Notes: a model not told the origin generated them from the sequence alone. 64,000 nucleotides of DNA from VXPQ01 sp965223485 (GCA_965223485.1 OZ244993.1:186001-250000); one strand, 5' to 3'; numbered from the stretch's first letter, positions 46,786-57,201 are shown. A program made the numbers and translations.

Positions 46786-48005
46786 CGGAGCAATTCTCCG
46801 TAGATATGCATAAGTCGTTCTGATACCGAATCCGGGTTAAAAGTTTCGAACACGCGGGGAATGTTTTGACGCCACTGCTCCCGAAGCGGTTTCTGTGCGA
46901 CGGCCCGGCGCAGGGCGGCTACAAGCGCGGTGCGATTGCCGGGTTCGACCAGGATACCTGTATCGTGCGGGGCAACCACCCGTCGGATTTCGGGCAGATC
47001 CGAGGCAACCACCGGAAGTCCGGCCATAAAGTACTGGAACAATTTGTTCGGCAGGGCGAAGCGATGGTTCAGGCAGGTATCCTGAAGCAGTGTTACGCCG
47101 AGATCGGCGGAAGCTGTGTACGCCGGCAGCCGGTCCGAAGGTACGGAATCGACGAAACGTATACGATCGGCGATCCCGGCGTCGGCCGTCTGCTTTTGCA
47201 GCGCAGGGCGAAGCGGTCCTCCACCAAGGAACACGAGCACGGCGCCTTCGATGTCCCGCATGGCGTCCACGAGTTGCTCGCAGCCGCGATCTTTCATCAT
47301 GTGGCCCTGATGCAGCATCGTCACGGTGTCCGGATCGAGGTCCGGAACAAGCGGAGACGGCGACAGAGCAGGAGGTTTCCGGTCGGGAATGTTATGGAGC
47401 ACTGCAGGACGAACCACCCCGTATGTTCCGGCGAGCCTGTCTGCAATGGCGTTCCCCACGGTCAGGACGGCATTGGCCCGGCGGATGTACCGGCGTTCGA
47501 TCATGTACCAGAACGCACGCACCCAGGGTCTTCCAGCCGTAGCGGAAACGTGGGTGTACAATTCCCGGGCGTCGTACACGATGCGCCCTCCGTACCTGCG
47601 GGCAGCCGAACAGGCAGCCGGCAGCACGTACAGGCCCGATGCGTGATATACCCGCGCCGGGGTTTCAAGAAGCGCCTCCCGTACGCGGCGGTGCAATTCC
47701 AGAAAAAAAGAAGGACCGGAGCGCGAAGAGACAGATATGCTGTGGAGATGTACGCCAGGTATTTCCGGAGCGCCGGATTCTCCCGATCCCGCGGCAACGA
47801 TCCGGATGCGCAGGCCGGCATCGCCAAGGACCCTGAGTTGCCGGAGCGCCCTCGAATTATTGCGCAGGTCGCCGTACAGAGCAAATGCTACATCGAACCG
47901 GTCTTCGGCATGCACAGGGGTAACGGAAAAATCAGGTGAAAGGAAGAGAACCGGATCAGAAAAGCAGCACGCATGAAGTACGCCAGCCTCAAAACGCAAC
48001 GACAT
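46782..48005 (-). CDS. GT4-type glycosyltransferase
   Basis: 407 aa GT-B fold. The N-terminal half has DVAFALYGDLRNN and VYHASGLYVLPA. The C-terminal half has the nucleotide-sugar region: HQGHMMKDRGCEQL, VFLGGGPLRPALQ, then PNKLFQYFMAGLPVVASDLPEIRRVV, which corresponds to the family donor-binding loop. It probably builds a surface or secreted glycan; the sugar is unknown. It starts 40 bp after the stop of copy F and overlaps the thioredoxin gene. Confidence 0.85.
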   Translation of the reverse strand: MSLRFEAGVLHACCFSDPVLFLSPDFSVTPVHAEDRFDVAFALYGDLRNNSRALRQLRVLGDAGLRIRIVAAGSGESGAPEIPGVHLHSISVSSRSGPSFFLELHRRVREALLETPARVYHASGLYVLPAACSAARRYGGRIVYDARELYTHVSATAGRPWVRAFWYMIERRYIRRANAVLTVGNAIADRLAGTYGVVRPAVLHNIPDRKPPALSPSPLVPDLDPDTVTMLHQGHMMKDRGCEQLVDAMRDIEGAVLVFLGGGPLRPALQKQTADAGIADRIRFVDSVPSDRLPAYTASADLGVTLLQDTCLNHRFALPNKLFQYFMAGLPVVASDLPEIRRVVAPHDTGILVEPGNRTALVAALRRAVAQKPLREQWRQNIPRVFETFNPDSVSERLMHIYGELLR

Positions 48006-48045
48006 CCGTACAGGACGGTTCCTGCCGGTCAGGCCTAATTGTCCG

Positions 48046-51000
48046 TCAATGATCGTCAGCGACTACTACAGCCTTAACAGAATCCCTTGCCGGTGTTTTT
48101 TCCTTATAACCCACATCCCCTATATCCCTTCCCGGCGCATTCCACTCAACGGATGTGGGTTCGGGTACTCGACTCGATCCCCAGGGCGCAAATCGTAAAA
48201 ACACCACCTCTTCCTCGGGCATACGAGCCAGCGGCACGCGCACCCGGCTGCGCGTGTACACCAGCGTCTCCCGGCGGCCCAGCTCGCGGCCCTGCCCGTC
48301 GTACGCCACCACCTCGCCCGCAAAAGGACGATCCTGCGTCTCCAGCAAAAACGTCGCGGACATGGAAACCCCATACGACAACGACAACAGCGTGGCCCGT
48401 AGCTGAGACGCGCCTTCGCCGGGTACGTACACACCCGGAACGCGCATCGTCACGCGAGCCGTCCTCTCTCCCGTAACCTCCTCCGGCATACGGTCCGTTC
48501 GTACGTACTGACGAGGAGATGACGCCACATCGAAAAACGCCGCGTAGCCCTGCTCCTCCATAGCCGCAAGCGCTCCCTCCTGCACCCCGTAACGGATAAG
48601 ACCCTTCTCGCCGGGCTGCAATACCAACACGCCCGGATGGATGTCCACCACCTTCGACAAATCGCCCAGACGAGAACCATCGGGCGACTCTATCACTACT
48701 TCCCGCCCATTCTCCGTCGCCTCCGTATACCCGAATCGAGCGGACACCGACACCTCCAGCGGAATGAGCGACGGATTCGACAGCTCGAACGCGCCGTTGG
48801 GCTTCCCTTCCGTCAAAAACGCAACGTCCGGGTAGATGCTAAGACTCTGATCCTCCGTCAAGCCGGCGGGAACCTCCCGCGACGTGCTGAAGCGAACCCC
48901 TCCGGGGCCTATCGTGATCACGCGCTGCGAAGGTACGACCGTCACTTCGACCTCCACCGAGTGCGTCTCTTCGCTCTCGCCCGAACGAAGAACCACGTCT
49001 ATAGCGCCCGCATACCGCCCCGAAGGCGCGTCCGTAAGGTCCAGCTCGCCTCCGAAGCGAAGAAGGCGGCAGTCTGCTTCTGACAGCGTCGCCTCCGTAT
49101 ACAGCCCGCCTATCGCCTGAGAAGAAAGCTGCTCGCACGACTCCGCAAAGGACCAGTTGGGCGCAAGAACGATCAAGGCAGCCTCGACGCCGCCCTCCTT
49201 ACGCCTTAGCACGACCGGAGAAGCCAGTTCGATGGACAACGACATCTCCCCGTTCTCGTCGAACGATGCGCCGCCGCCCGGCGAAAGCGTCATACGCCCC
49301 GCATGGTACGGACCCGATACGCGCGTCGATATCTGATCCGTCATCGGATCGAGCGACGCCCGCGTCTGCGCCGACTGCACCCCGAAACGCAAGGACGATG
49401 CGCTTACCCTTACGCCAAGAGCCGTCGGATCCGAAGGCGCCCGCGAGGAAGACTCCGCTACGGCAGGCAAAGGATCGGCGGGGGGCTCTTCTGCGGGAGG
49501 CGAAACAGGATCCGGGGCAGGCGTCCGTATCCTGTCGAGCACCGTTACGGTAACGTCCGCCGCAGCGTCTTTCGCATTCGCCGCAGAGACGGTCAAAAGG
49601 TACTCGTAGGTCTCGTCTTCTTCCACCTCGTCCGGTACATGGAACGTCGGCGACGCTATGTTCGTCGCGCTGAGCAGAGCCGTGTCCGGCGTATCGCCCC
49701 GAGCCGTCCACGCGTACGTATACTGCGGGTTGTCGCCCGGAGCCCCGGACGCCGAGCAGTCGAACGCGATGTCTGCCGATCCCTCGTAGACCGAACCGGG
49801 GTCCGCGCACGCGAGCGCAAGCGCACCCTTGTTCAGAACCGTCACCGTTACCTCAGCCGTCGCGTCTTCTGCGTTCTCGGCGCTCGCCGTAAGCAGATAT
49901 TCGTACATTGTCGTCGCATCTACCTCCTCCGGCACGGCAAACACCGGGGAAGCAATGTCCGCCCCACTGAGCAGATCCGTATTTGTCGTAGAGCCCCGGG
50001 CCGTCCAGGCGTATGTGTACTCGGAACCCCCGGGAGCGCCCGAAGCCGCGCAGTCGAATGCAATGTCCTCAGATCCCTCGTAGACCGAACCGGGGTCCGC
50101 ACACGCAAGCGCAAGAGCGCCCCGGTTAAGCACCGTAACGGTCACCTCCGCCGAACCGGACTTCGCATTCTCCGCACTGGCCGTAAGCAGGTACTCGTAC
50201 GTCGTCGTCTCCTCCAACGCATCCGGCACGTGGAACGTTGGAGAAGATATGTCCGCAGCGCTCAATCGGGACGTGTTCGGCGTCGCGCCTATGGCCGTCC
50301 AGGCGTATCCGTAGGTAGAACCCCCAGGCGCGCCCGAAGCCGCGCAGTCCAAAGCAAAGTCCGCAGATCCCTCGTAGACCGAACCGGGGTCCGCACACGC
50401 AAGCGCAAGAGCGCCCTTGTTCAGCACCGTCACGGTAACGTCGGCGCTGGCGGGATCCGCATTCTCCGCCGAGACGGTCAGCGTGTATTCGTACGTTGTC
50501 GTCGCATCTACCTCCTCCGGCACGGCAAACACCGGGGAAGCAATGTCCGCCCCACTGAGCAGATCCGTATTTGTCGTAGAGCCTCTGGCCGTCCACTCAT
50601 ATTCGTAGGCGGAACCCCCGGGAGCGCCCGAAGCCGCGCAGTCGAATGCAATGTCCTCCGAGCCCTCGTAGACCGAACCGGGGTCCGCACACGCAAGCGC
50701 AAGAGCGCCCTTGTTCAGCACCTTCACCCTAACGAGCGCCACCGCAGACTCCGCATTCTCAGCGCTCACCCTCAACCTGTACTCGTAGGTTGTCGTTTGC
50801 GGCACGTCGTCCGGCACACGGAACGTCGGCGACGCTATGTCCGTCGCGCTCAAGAGACCCGTGTCCGGCTTGCCGCCCTGAGCTATCCACGAGTACACGT
50901 AGGCGGAACCCCCGGGAGCGCCCGAAGCCGCGCAGTCGAATGCAATGTCCTCCGAGCCCTCGTAGACCGAACCGGGGTCCGCACACGCAAGCGCAAGAGC

Positions 51001-54000
51001 GCCCTTGTTCAGCACCTTCACGGTAACGTCGGCGCTGGCGGGATCCGCATTCTCCGCCGAGACGGTCAGCGTGTATTCGTACGTTGTCGTCGCATCTACC
51101 TCCTCCGGCACGGCAAACACCGGGGAAGCAATATCCGCCCCACTGAGCAGATCCGTATTTGTCGTAGAGCCTCTGGCCGTCCACTCATATTCGTAGGCGG
51201 AACCCCCGGGAGCGCCCGAAGCCGCGCAGTCGAATGCAATGTCCTCAGATCCCTCGTAGACCGAACCGGGGTCCGCGCACACGAGCGCAAGCGCACCCTT
51301 GTTCAGCACCGTCACCCTAACGAGCGCCACCGCAGACTCCGCATTCTCAGCGCTCACCCTCAACCCGTACTCGTAGGTTGTCGTTTGCGGCACGTCGTCC
51401 GGCACATGGAACGTCGGCGACGCTATGTCCGTCGCGCTCAAGAGACCCGTGTCCGGCTTGCCGCCCTGAGCTATCCACGAGTACACGTAGGCGGAACCCC
51501 CGGGAGCGCCCGAAGCCGCGCAGTCGAACGCGAAGTCTTCCGAGCCTTCGTATACCGAACCGGGGTCCGCACACGCAAGCGCAAGAGCGCCCTTGTTCAG
51601 CACCTTCACCCTAACGAGCGCCACCGCAGACTCCGCATTCTCAGCGCTCACCCTCAACCTGTACTCGTAGGTTGTCGTTTGCGGCACGTCGTCCGGCACA
51701 TGGAACGTCGGCGACGCTATGTCCGTCGCGCTCAAGAGACCCGTGTCCGGCTTGCCGCCCTGAGCTATCCACGAGTACACGTAGGCGGAACCCCCGGGAG
51801 CGCCCGAAGCCGCGCAATCCAGAGCGAAGTCCTCCGAGCCCTCGTAGACCGAACCGGGGTCCGCACACGCAAGCGCAAGAGCACCCTTGTTCAGCACCGT
51901 CACGGTAACGTCGGCGCTGGCGGGATCCGCATTCTCCGCCGAGACGGTCAGCGTGTATTCGTACGTTGTCGTCGCATCTACCTCCTCCGGCACGTCGAAT
52001 GTCGGGGCGGGACCGTCCGCACCGGCAATAAGCAGGTCCGTGTTCGCCGTACCGTTCCTGGCCGTCCACTCATATTCGTAGGCGGAACCCCCGGGAGCGC
52101 CCGACGCCGCGCAGTCGAATGCAATGTCCTCCGAGCCTTCGTACACCGAAGGCGGATCCGCGCATACCACGCGCAGCGCTCCCACATTCAACACCGTCAC
52201 CGTCACCGCTGCCGAACCGGACTCCGCATTCTCCGCACTGGCCGTAAGCAGGTACTCGTAGGTTGTCGTAGCATCCAGCGCATCCGGCACGTAGAACGTC
52301 GGGGCGGGACCGTCCGTGCCACTGATGAGCCGATCCGTGTTTGCCGTACTTCCCCGGGCCGTCCACTCGTACGCGTAGTCGGAACCCGAAGGGGCGCCCG
52401 AAGCCGAGCAGTCAAACGCGAAGTCTTCCGAGCCTTCGTACACCGAACCCGGATCCGCGCACACAACCGCAAGAGCGCCCCGGTTAAGCACCGTAACGGT
52501 CACCTCCGCCGAACCGGACTCCGCATTCTCCGCACTGGCCGTAAGCAGGTACTCGTAGGTTGTCGTAGCATCCAGCGCATCCGGCACGTAGAACGTCGGG
52601 GCGGGACCGTCCGTGCCACTGATGAGCCGATCCGTGTTTGCCGTACTTCCCCGGGCCGTCCACTCGTACGCGTAGTCGGAACCCGAAGGGGCGCCCGAAG
52701 CCGAGCAGTCGAACGCGAAGTCTTCCGAGCCTTCGTACACCGAACCCGGATCCGCGCACACAACCGCAAGAGCGCCCCGGTTAAGCACCGTAACGGTCAC
52801 CTCCGCCGAACCGGACTCCGCATTCTCCGCACTGGCCGTAAGCAGGTACTCGTACGTCGTCGTCGCGTCCACCTCCTCCGGCACGTAGAACACGGGCGAG
52901 GCAATGTCCGCAGCGCTGAGCAGCGCCGTATTTGTCGTAGAGCCTATGGCCGTCCAGGCGTATTCGTAGGCAGAGCCCGCAGGAGCCCCCGACACCGAAC
53001 AGTCGAACGCGATGTCTGCCGATCCCTCGTACACCGAACCCGGATCCGCGCACGCGAGCGCAAGCGCGCCCCGGTTCAGCACCGTAACGGTCACCTCCGC
53101 CGAACCGGACTCCGCATTCTCCGCACTGGCCGTAAGCAGGTACTCGTACGTCGTCGTCGCGTCCACTTCCTCCGGCACGTAGAACACGGGCGAGGCAATG
53201 TCCGCAGCGCTGAGCAGCGCCGTATTTGTCGTAGAGCCTATGGCCGTCCAGGCGTATTCGTAGGCAGAGCCCGCAGGAGCCCCCGACGCCGAACAGTCGA
53301 ACGCGATGTCTGCCGATCCCTCGTACACCGAACCCGGATCCGCGCACGCGAGCGCAAGAGCGCCCTTGTTCAACACCGTTACCGTAACGTCCGCCGAAGC
53401 AGGAATAGTATTTCCCCCGCTAACCGTCAGCCTGTACGAGTAGGTCCTGGTCTCGTTTATAGCACGAGGCACCGCGAACGTAGGGGTGGGACCGTCCGCG
53501 CCTGCAATTAACCGCGCCAGGTCTAACCTACTGCCCTGCCATTTATATGAATATGCGACGCCTGCAGGAGCGCCCGAAGCCGAGCAGTCCAGGTCGAAAT
53601 CCTCCGAACCCTCATAGACCGAAGGCGGATCCGCGCATACAAGAGCAAGTGTCGCATCGAACGCATCACGGTCAAGCACTGTCACTGAAATGAGGTAGGA
53701 ACCACTGCCTCTGCCCCATGTGACTTTCAAGGTGTATTCATAGATTTCATGGTTATCAATACTATCGGGGACATCGAAAGAGGGATTTGGTATGTCCGTA
53801 GCGCCCAATCTATCCGTATCTGACGTAGTTCCCCGTGTCATCCATTCCCATGTAAAATGGGAATCGGGTAATATATCGCCATTAGCTGTTACAGCACTAC
53901 AATTGGCTATAGTTTTGTCCGAATCTCCCTCAAAAAAAGATGCTTCCGTTGAACAACTCATCGTCCATCCACCCGCAGTCTTTACTCTAACAACAATATT

Positions 54001-57000
54001 TGTTTCGTTACTCTGAATACCTGCACTGACAGAAACGGTGTAATAGAAAAGCAAGTCTTCCGTGTATGTATCTATCTCATCCCATCGGGGGACGTCAAAA
54101 ATGGGGTTAGGTATATTTGTAGCGCTTAATCTATCCGTATCTGACGTGGTTTCGCGAGGGATCCACTCCCAAATGGCGCCTTCCGGCGCACCCGGGGCGG
54201 AGCACTCCAGTTCAATATCCTCCCAACCTGCATAAACACCATAGTACACCTCAGAACACGCAAGATTAAATCTATCGAAATCCAGATCTCTGATCACCAC
54301 CGTATATCTGGACCTGAATTCATCGGCATTATCAGCTGATATGATACGGGAATATTCATAAACCATGTCTTCCGGAACATCGTCAGGGACCTGAAAAACG
54401 GGAGTACTAACCTCTGTGCTGCTCAAGAGCGAAAGAGCGCTGGTCGGCGTAACGCCCAGGTTTGTCCATGTGTATCTGTAAATGGGATCGTCTCCCGGAG
54501 CCCCTTGCAGGGGATCGAGACAGCCAACGAGACTGAAATCCGGCGCCCCTTCATTTTTCTCGTATGCCCGACGGCCTATACAACTTTGGATATCCGGCTT
54601 CTCCAATACCCTGACCGTAATGTCGGTGCTGGCCGTGTCGATGCCTGCAACCGACAGCGTTACCGTATAGTCGTAGTCCTTGTCCCACCCGCCTACTTCG
54701 CCCGGCACGGAAAATGTGGGGGTTGCTCTGTCCGTGCCCGTCAACCGATTGGCGACATCCGCGCCCGTCCAACTGTACGCAGCATCCGAAGGCTCGTTCT
54801 CTACCGAACAGTCCAGCGTAATATCGGCCGCACCCTCGTAGACCTCGCTATCTGCGCATGTGAGCGAAGGAGCCGCCGCATCCGTGTCTTTCACCGTCAC
54901 CGTAACCTCGGCGGTCCCAGCATCCGCTCTATTCACCGTAGCCCTTACCGTGTAGGTATATGTCGTGTCTTGCTCTACACTGCCGGGTACAGCGAACGTG
55001 GGCGTACCCGTATCGTGATCCGTAAGACGAGTAGTCGGTGACCAGGACCACGTATATGAAGAGCCGCTCGGAGCGCCCGACGCCTCGCACTCCAGTTCAA
55101 TGTCGGCCGAACCCTCGTACACGGAATCGGGATCCTCACAAGTAACAACAATGGGTGGTTTGTTCTTGACATTCACCGCATAGGACATTAAAAAAGGATC
55201 CGCATTGTCCGCCGATACGGTCATCGTATACTCGTACCTCTTGTCCTCGGAAACTGCATCGGGAACCCGGAAGAAAGGCTCCTCGACGTCCGTGGCGCTC
55301 AAAAGAGAGATAGCGGTACTCGAAGTGCTTCCCCTGGTCGTCCAGTTGTACCTGTAGACGGGACTGAGGCCCGGAGCGCCTGTATAATTATACTCTGGAC
55401 AGTACGTCAACTGAAAATCCGCTTCTCCTTCATAGCTTATAAAGCTGTAACCAGTGATACCGCATGGGGGATAGATATTCGGCTTCTCCAGCACCGTTAC
55501 CGTAACCTCTTCGCTGGCCTGCTTGACGCCGCCGGCCGACAGCGTCACCGTATACTCGTAGTCCTTATTCGCACCGCCCGACTCAGCGATATCGCCCGGC
55601 GGCGCGAACGTCGGTTGCAGAATAGTCGTACTGCTCAGGTCGTTCGTATTCGATGTACTGCCCCGAACCGCCCACGAGTACGCAGCGCCCGTCGGCTCGT
55701 TTGTCACTGAACAGTCCAGCGTAATGTCCGCCGTCCCTTCATAGACCGGGTCGGGATGCGTACAGGCGAGCGAAGGCGGCGGCGGACCCGTGTCGCGCAC
55801 ATGCACTCTTATAAGATCTCTATCCTCGTACGGGGGATCTCCGCATGGACAGGTAACGACACTGGCTATCAGCCAATATCGGTACTCGGTGTCCCCGTTC
55901 ACGTTTTCCGGCACATCGAAGACGGGGCTGGAGATGTCCACAGCGCCGAGGCGGCTCGTGTTCGCAGTACCCCCCGCAGCCGTCCAGCTCCAGGTATATG
56001 CCCCCCCCGGCTCCGCCGTGAGGCGACATTGGATTGTAAAATCGGGATCTCCTTCATCGACGTGGTAGATGGTCCCGGACCACACAGTTAAGAAATGATA
56101 CTCGTTGTCCACTGTGTCGTGGGTGCAATCTATGTTCCACGATGCACCGTTCGTTGCGGCAATATCGGCAACCGTATCGCCAACCGCCTCGCCTCCGACG
56201 ACCCTGACCGTGACCCTCCGCCTTGCCGTGCGGGGCATGCCCGAAGCCTGCGACGTCATGCTCGCTATGTAATGGTACTCCTCGCCCGCGCTGCCCGCAG
56301 GAGCCGTAAACAACGCAGACGACATATCCGTCGCATCCAGAAGCGACGTGCTCGCGCCCCATAGACCCTCCCACTCCCACAATATCGACGCCCCGTCCTC
56401 GTCGTAGTCCATACGATGCGACAACGGATCCACCCCCTCGCAATCGAGCGAAACAGCCGAACCCTCCTCAACCGCTACCTCCAGCGGACAATACACGCTC
56501 GGACGACTGCCCGATACGTACACCTCCACTTCCCGCCATGACGAAAGACCCGTAGCGCGGGAGGTCGCCGTCAATCGGTACCGGTAAAGAAACGTCGTCT
56601 CCCCCGAACGGAACGACTCCAGCGTCTCGTACGCCGGAGCCTCCGGAGCCACTACCGAGGGATTCGGAACATCCTCGGGCGTCAACCTCGGATTGTCCAG
56701 ATAGTCCCGCGTCGTATTGCCCACGGGCTCCCACGAATACTCCAGGTGTTCCTCTCCCGAAGCGTCCCATGCATAACACTCGACCTGTCCCGTCTCGAGC
56801 TCCTCCAGAAAAATAGCTACAGGACACTCCAGACGAGGAGGCGTCCGCCAGGCAGGACCGGAAGACTCACCCGGGCGCGCTTCTCCTTCCGGACCGAATC
56901 CGAAAGGATCCGGCGTCTTCTCCCGAGGCGCGCAGCTTTCCCCGAACTCGCCGGGAACCGTAAAAGGATCGCATTCCTCCTGCACAACGGGCGCCCAGGC

Positions 57001-57201
57001 CGATTCCTCCGCAACGCCGCCCTTTACCGGAAAACCCTCTTCCCGGATAACCTGACCCTGCGCCGAAGAAACGCAGAGCAGCGCCCCAACGGCAAACACG
57101 CATGCCATACGACCAGACAGGACGCCAAAGCGACCGATAAAACCGGAATGCGAAACAACCGGTGAAATCCTACAGCCGACATCATCGCGCACTGCAATCA
57201 T
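48046..57201 (-). CDS. Giant secreted Ig/PKD-like repeat protein, copy F
   Basis: 3,051 aa. The ATG at 57201 follows a strong AAGGGGGG site and gives a longer N-terminus before the signal peptide (MACVFAVGALLCVSSAQGQ). REEGFPVKGG and an acidic linker of the copy D subtype follow, without the first Ig-like domain of copies A and E. Next are two Ig-like domains (to about 337), 22 repeats (about 337-2550) and the C-terminal module (about 2554-3051). Repeats 10-22 are very alike, and two repeat flavours (one with EYEWTARGST, one with VYSWIAQGGKPDT) alternate. The protein carries about two Cys per repeat, which suggests disulfide-stabilised domains outside the cytoplasm. Function is not recognised. 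Confidence 0.9.
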   Translation of the reverse strand: MIAVRDDVGCRISPVVSHSGFIGRFGVLSGRMACVFAVGALLCVSSAQGQVIREEGFPVKGGVAEESAWAPVVQEECDPFTVPGEFGESCAPREKTPDPFGFGPEGEARPGESSGPAWRTPPRLECPVAIFLEELETGQVECYAWDASGEEHLEYSWEPVGNTTRDYLDNPRLTPEDVPNPSVVAPEAPAYETLESFRSGETTFLYRYRLTATSRATGLSSWREVEVYVSGSRPSVYCPLEVAVEEGSAVSLDCEGVDPLSHRMDYDEDGASILWEWEGLWGASTSLLDATDMSSALFTAPAGSAGEEYHYIASMTSQASGMPRTARRRVTVRVVGGEAVGDTVADIAATNGASWNIDCTHDTVDNEYHFLTVWSGTIYHVDEGDPDFTIQCRLTAEPGGAYTWSWTAAGGTANTSRLGAVDISSPVFDVPENVNGDTEYRYWLIASVVTCPCGDPPYEDRDLIRVHVRDTGPPPPSLACTHPDPVYEGTADITLDCSVTNEPTGAAYSWAVRGSTSNTNDLSSTTILQPTFAPPGDIAESGGANKDYEYTVTLSAGGVKQASEEVTVTVLEKPNIYPPCGITGYSFISYEGEADFQLTYCPEYNYTGAPGLSPVYRYNWTTRGSTSSTAISLLSATDVEEPFFRVPDAVSEDKRYEYTMTVSADNADPFLMSYAVNVKNKPPIVVTCEDPDSVYEGSADIELECEASGAPSGSSYTWSWSPTTRLTDHDTGTPTFAVPGSVEQDTTYTYTVRATVNRADAGTAEVTVTVKDTDAAAPSLTCADSEVYEGAADITLDCSVENEPSDAAYSWTGADVANRLTGTDRATPTFSVPGEVGGWDKDYDYTVTLSVAGIDTASTDITVRVLEKPDIQSCIGRRAYEKNEGAPDFSLVGCLDPLQGAPGDDPIYRYTWTNLGVTPTSALSLLSSTEVSTPVFQVPDDVPEDMVYEYSRIISADNADEFRSRYTVVIRDLDFDRFNLACSEVYYGVYAGWEDIELECSAPGAPEGAIWEWIPRETTSDTDRLSATNIPNPIFDVPRWDEIDTYTEDLLFYYTVSVSAGIQSNETNIVVRVKTAGGWTMSCSTEASFFEGDSDKTIANCSAVTANGDILPDSHFTWEWMTRGTTSDTDRLGATDIPNPSFDVPDSIDNHEIYEYTLKVTWGRGSGSYLISVTVLDRDAFDATLALVCADPPSVYEGSEDFDLDCSASGAPAGVAYSYKWQGSRLDLARLIAGADGPTPTFAVPRAINETRTYSYRLTVSGGNTIPASADVTVTVLNKGALALACADPGSVYEGSADIAFDCSASGAPAGSAYEYAWTAIGSTTNTALLSAADIASPVFYVPEEVDATTTYEYLLTASAENAESGSAEVTVTVLNRGALALACADPGSVYEGSADIAFDCSVSGAPAGSAYEYAWTAIGSTTNTALLSAADIASPVFYVPEEVDATTTYEYLLTASAENAESGSAEVTVTVLNRGALAVVCADPGSVYEGSEDFAFDCSASGAPSGSDYAYEWTARGSTANTDRLISGTDGPAPTFYVPDALDATTTYEYLLTASAENAESGSAEVTVTVLNRGALAVVCADPGSVYEGSEDFAFDCSASGAPSGSDYAYEWTARGSTANTDRLISGTDGPAPTFYVPDALDATTTYEYLLTASAENAESGSAAVTVTVLNVGALRVVCADPPSVYEGSEDIAFDCAASGAPGGSAYEYEWTARNGTANTDLLIAGADGPAPTFDVPEEVDATTTYEYTLTVSAENADPASADVTVTVLNKGALALACADPGSVYEGSEDFALDCAASGAPGGSAYVYSWIAQGGKPDTGLLSATDIASPTFHVPDDVPQTTTYEYRLRVSAENAESAVALVRVKVLNKGALALACADPGSVYEGSEDFAFDCAASGAPGGSAYVYSWIAQGGKPDTGLLSATDIASPTFHVPDDVPQTTTYEYGLRVSAENAESAVALVRVTVLNKGALALVCADPGSVYEGSEDIAFDCAASGAPGGSAYEYEWTARGSTTNTDLLSGADIASPVFAVPEEVDATTTYEYTLTVSAENADPASADVTVKVLNKGALALACADPGSVYEGSEDIAFDCAASGAPGGSAYVYSWIAQGGKPDTGLLSATDIASPTFRVPDDVPQTTTYEYRLRVSAENAESAVALVRVKVLNKGALALACADPGSVYEGSEDIAFDCAASGAPGGSAYEYEWTARGSTTNTDLLSGADIASPVFAVPEEVDATTTYEYTLTVSAENADPASADVTVTVLNKGALALACADPGSVYEGSADFALDCAASGAPGGSTYGYAWTAIGATPNTSRLSAADISSPTFHVPDALEETTTYEYLLTASAENAKSGSAEVTVTVLNRGALALACADPGSVYEGSEDIAFDCAASGAPGGSEYTYAWTARGSTTNTDLLSGADIASPVFAVPEEVDATTMYEYLLTASAENAEDATAEVTVTVLNKGALALACADPGSVYEGSADIAFDCSASGAPGDNPQYTYAWTARGDTPDTALLSATNIASPTFHVPDEVEEDETYEYLLTVSAANAKDAAADVTVTVLDRIRTPAPDPVSPPAEEPPADPLPAVAESSSRAPSDPTALGVRVSASSLRFGVQSAQTRASLDPMTDQISTRVSGPYHAGRMTLSPGGGASFDENGEMSLSIELASPVVLRRKEGGVEAALIVLAPNWSFAESCEQLSSQAIGGLYTEATLSEADCRLLRFGGELDLTDAPSGRYAGAIDVVLRSGESEETHSVEVEVTVVPSQRVITIGPGGVRFSTSREVPAGLTEDQSLSIYPDVAFLTEGKPNGAFELSNPSLIPLEVSVSARFGYTEATENGREVVIESPDGSRLGDLSKVVDIHPGVLVLQPGEKGLIRYGVQEGALAAMEEQGYAAFFDVASSPRQYVRTDRMPEEVTGERTARVTMRVPGVYVPGEGASQLRATLLSLSYGVSMSATFLLETQDRPFAGEVVAYDGQGRELGRRETLVYTRSRVRVPLARMPEEEVVFLRFAPWGSSRVPEPTSVEWNAPGRDIGDVGYKEKTPARDSVKAVVVADDH
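49540..56190 (-). repeat. Tandem array of 22 repeats in copy F
   Basis: Units near the 3' end (49540-53600) are almost identical at DNA level and occur as mixed series of two flavours, including exact neighbouring duplicates (for example around 52100-52780). Units at 53650-56190 are diverged. Confidence 0.88.

Noticed and set aside
49303..53511. A 1,402-codon open frame on the plus strand opposite copy F, and similar shorter ones opposite A and E (for example 221-1237, 25792-27096, 2183-3259)
   Set aside because: They are antisense shadows of the repeat arrays. The codon composition of the repeats removes stops in this frame, and the products are Arg/His-rich low-complexity strings with no start signals.
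1..57201. Treating the periodic repeats as a CRISPR array or satellite DNA
   Set aside because: The units are 270-294 bp, keep a single open reading frame and encode a two-Cys beta-sandwich pattern. There are no short repeats with unique spacers.
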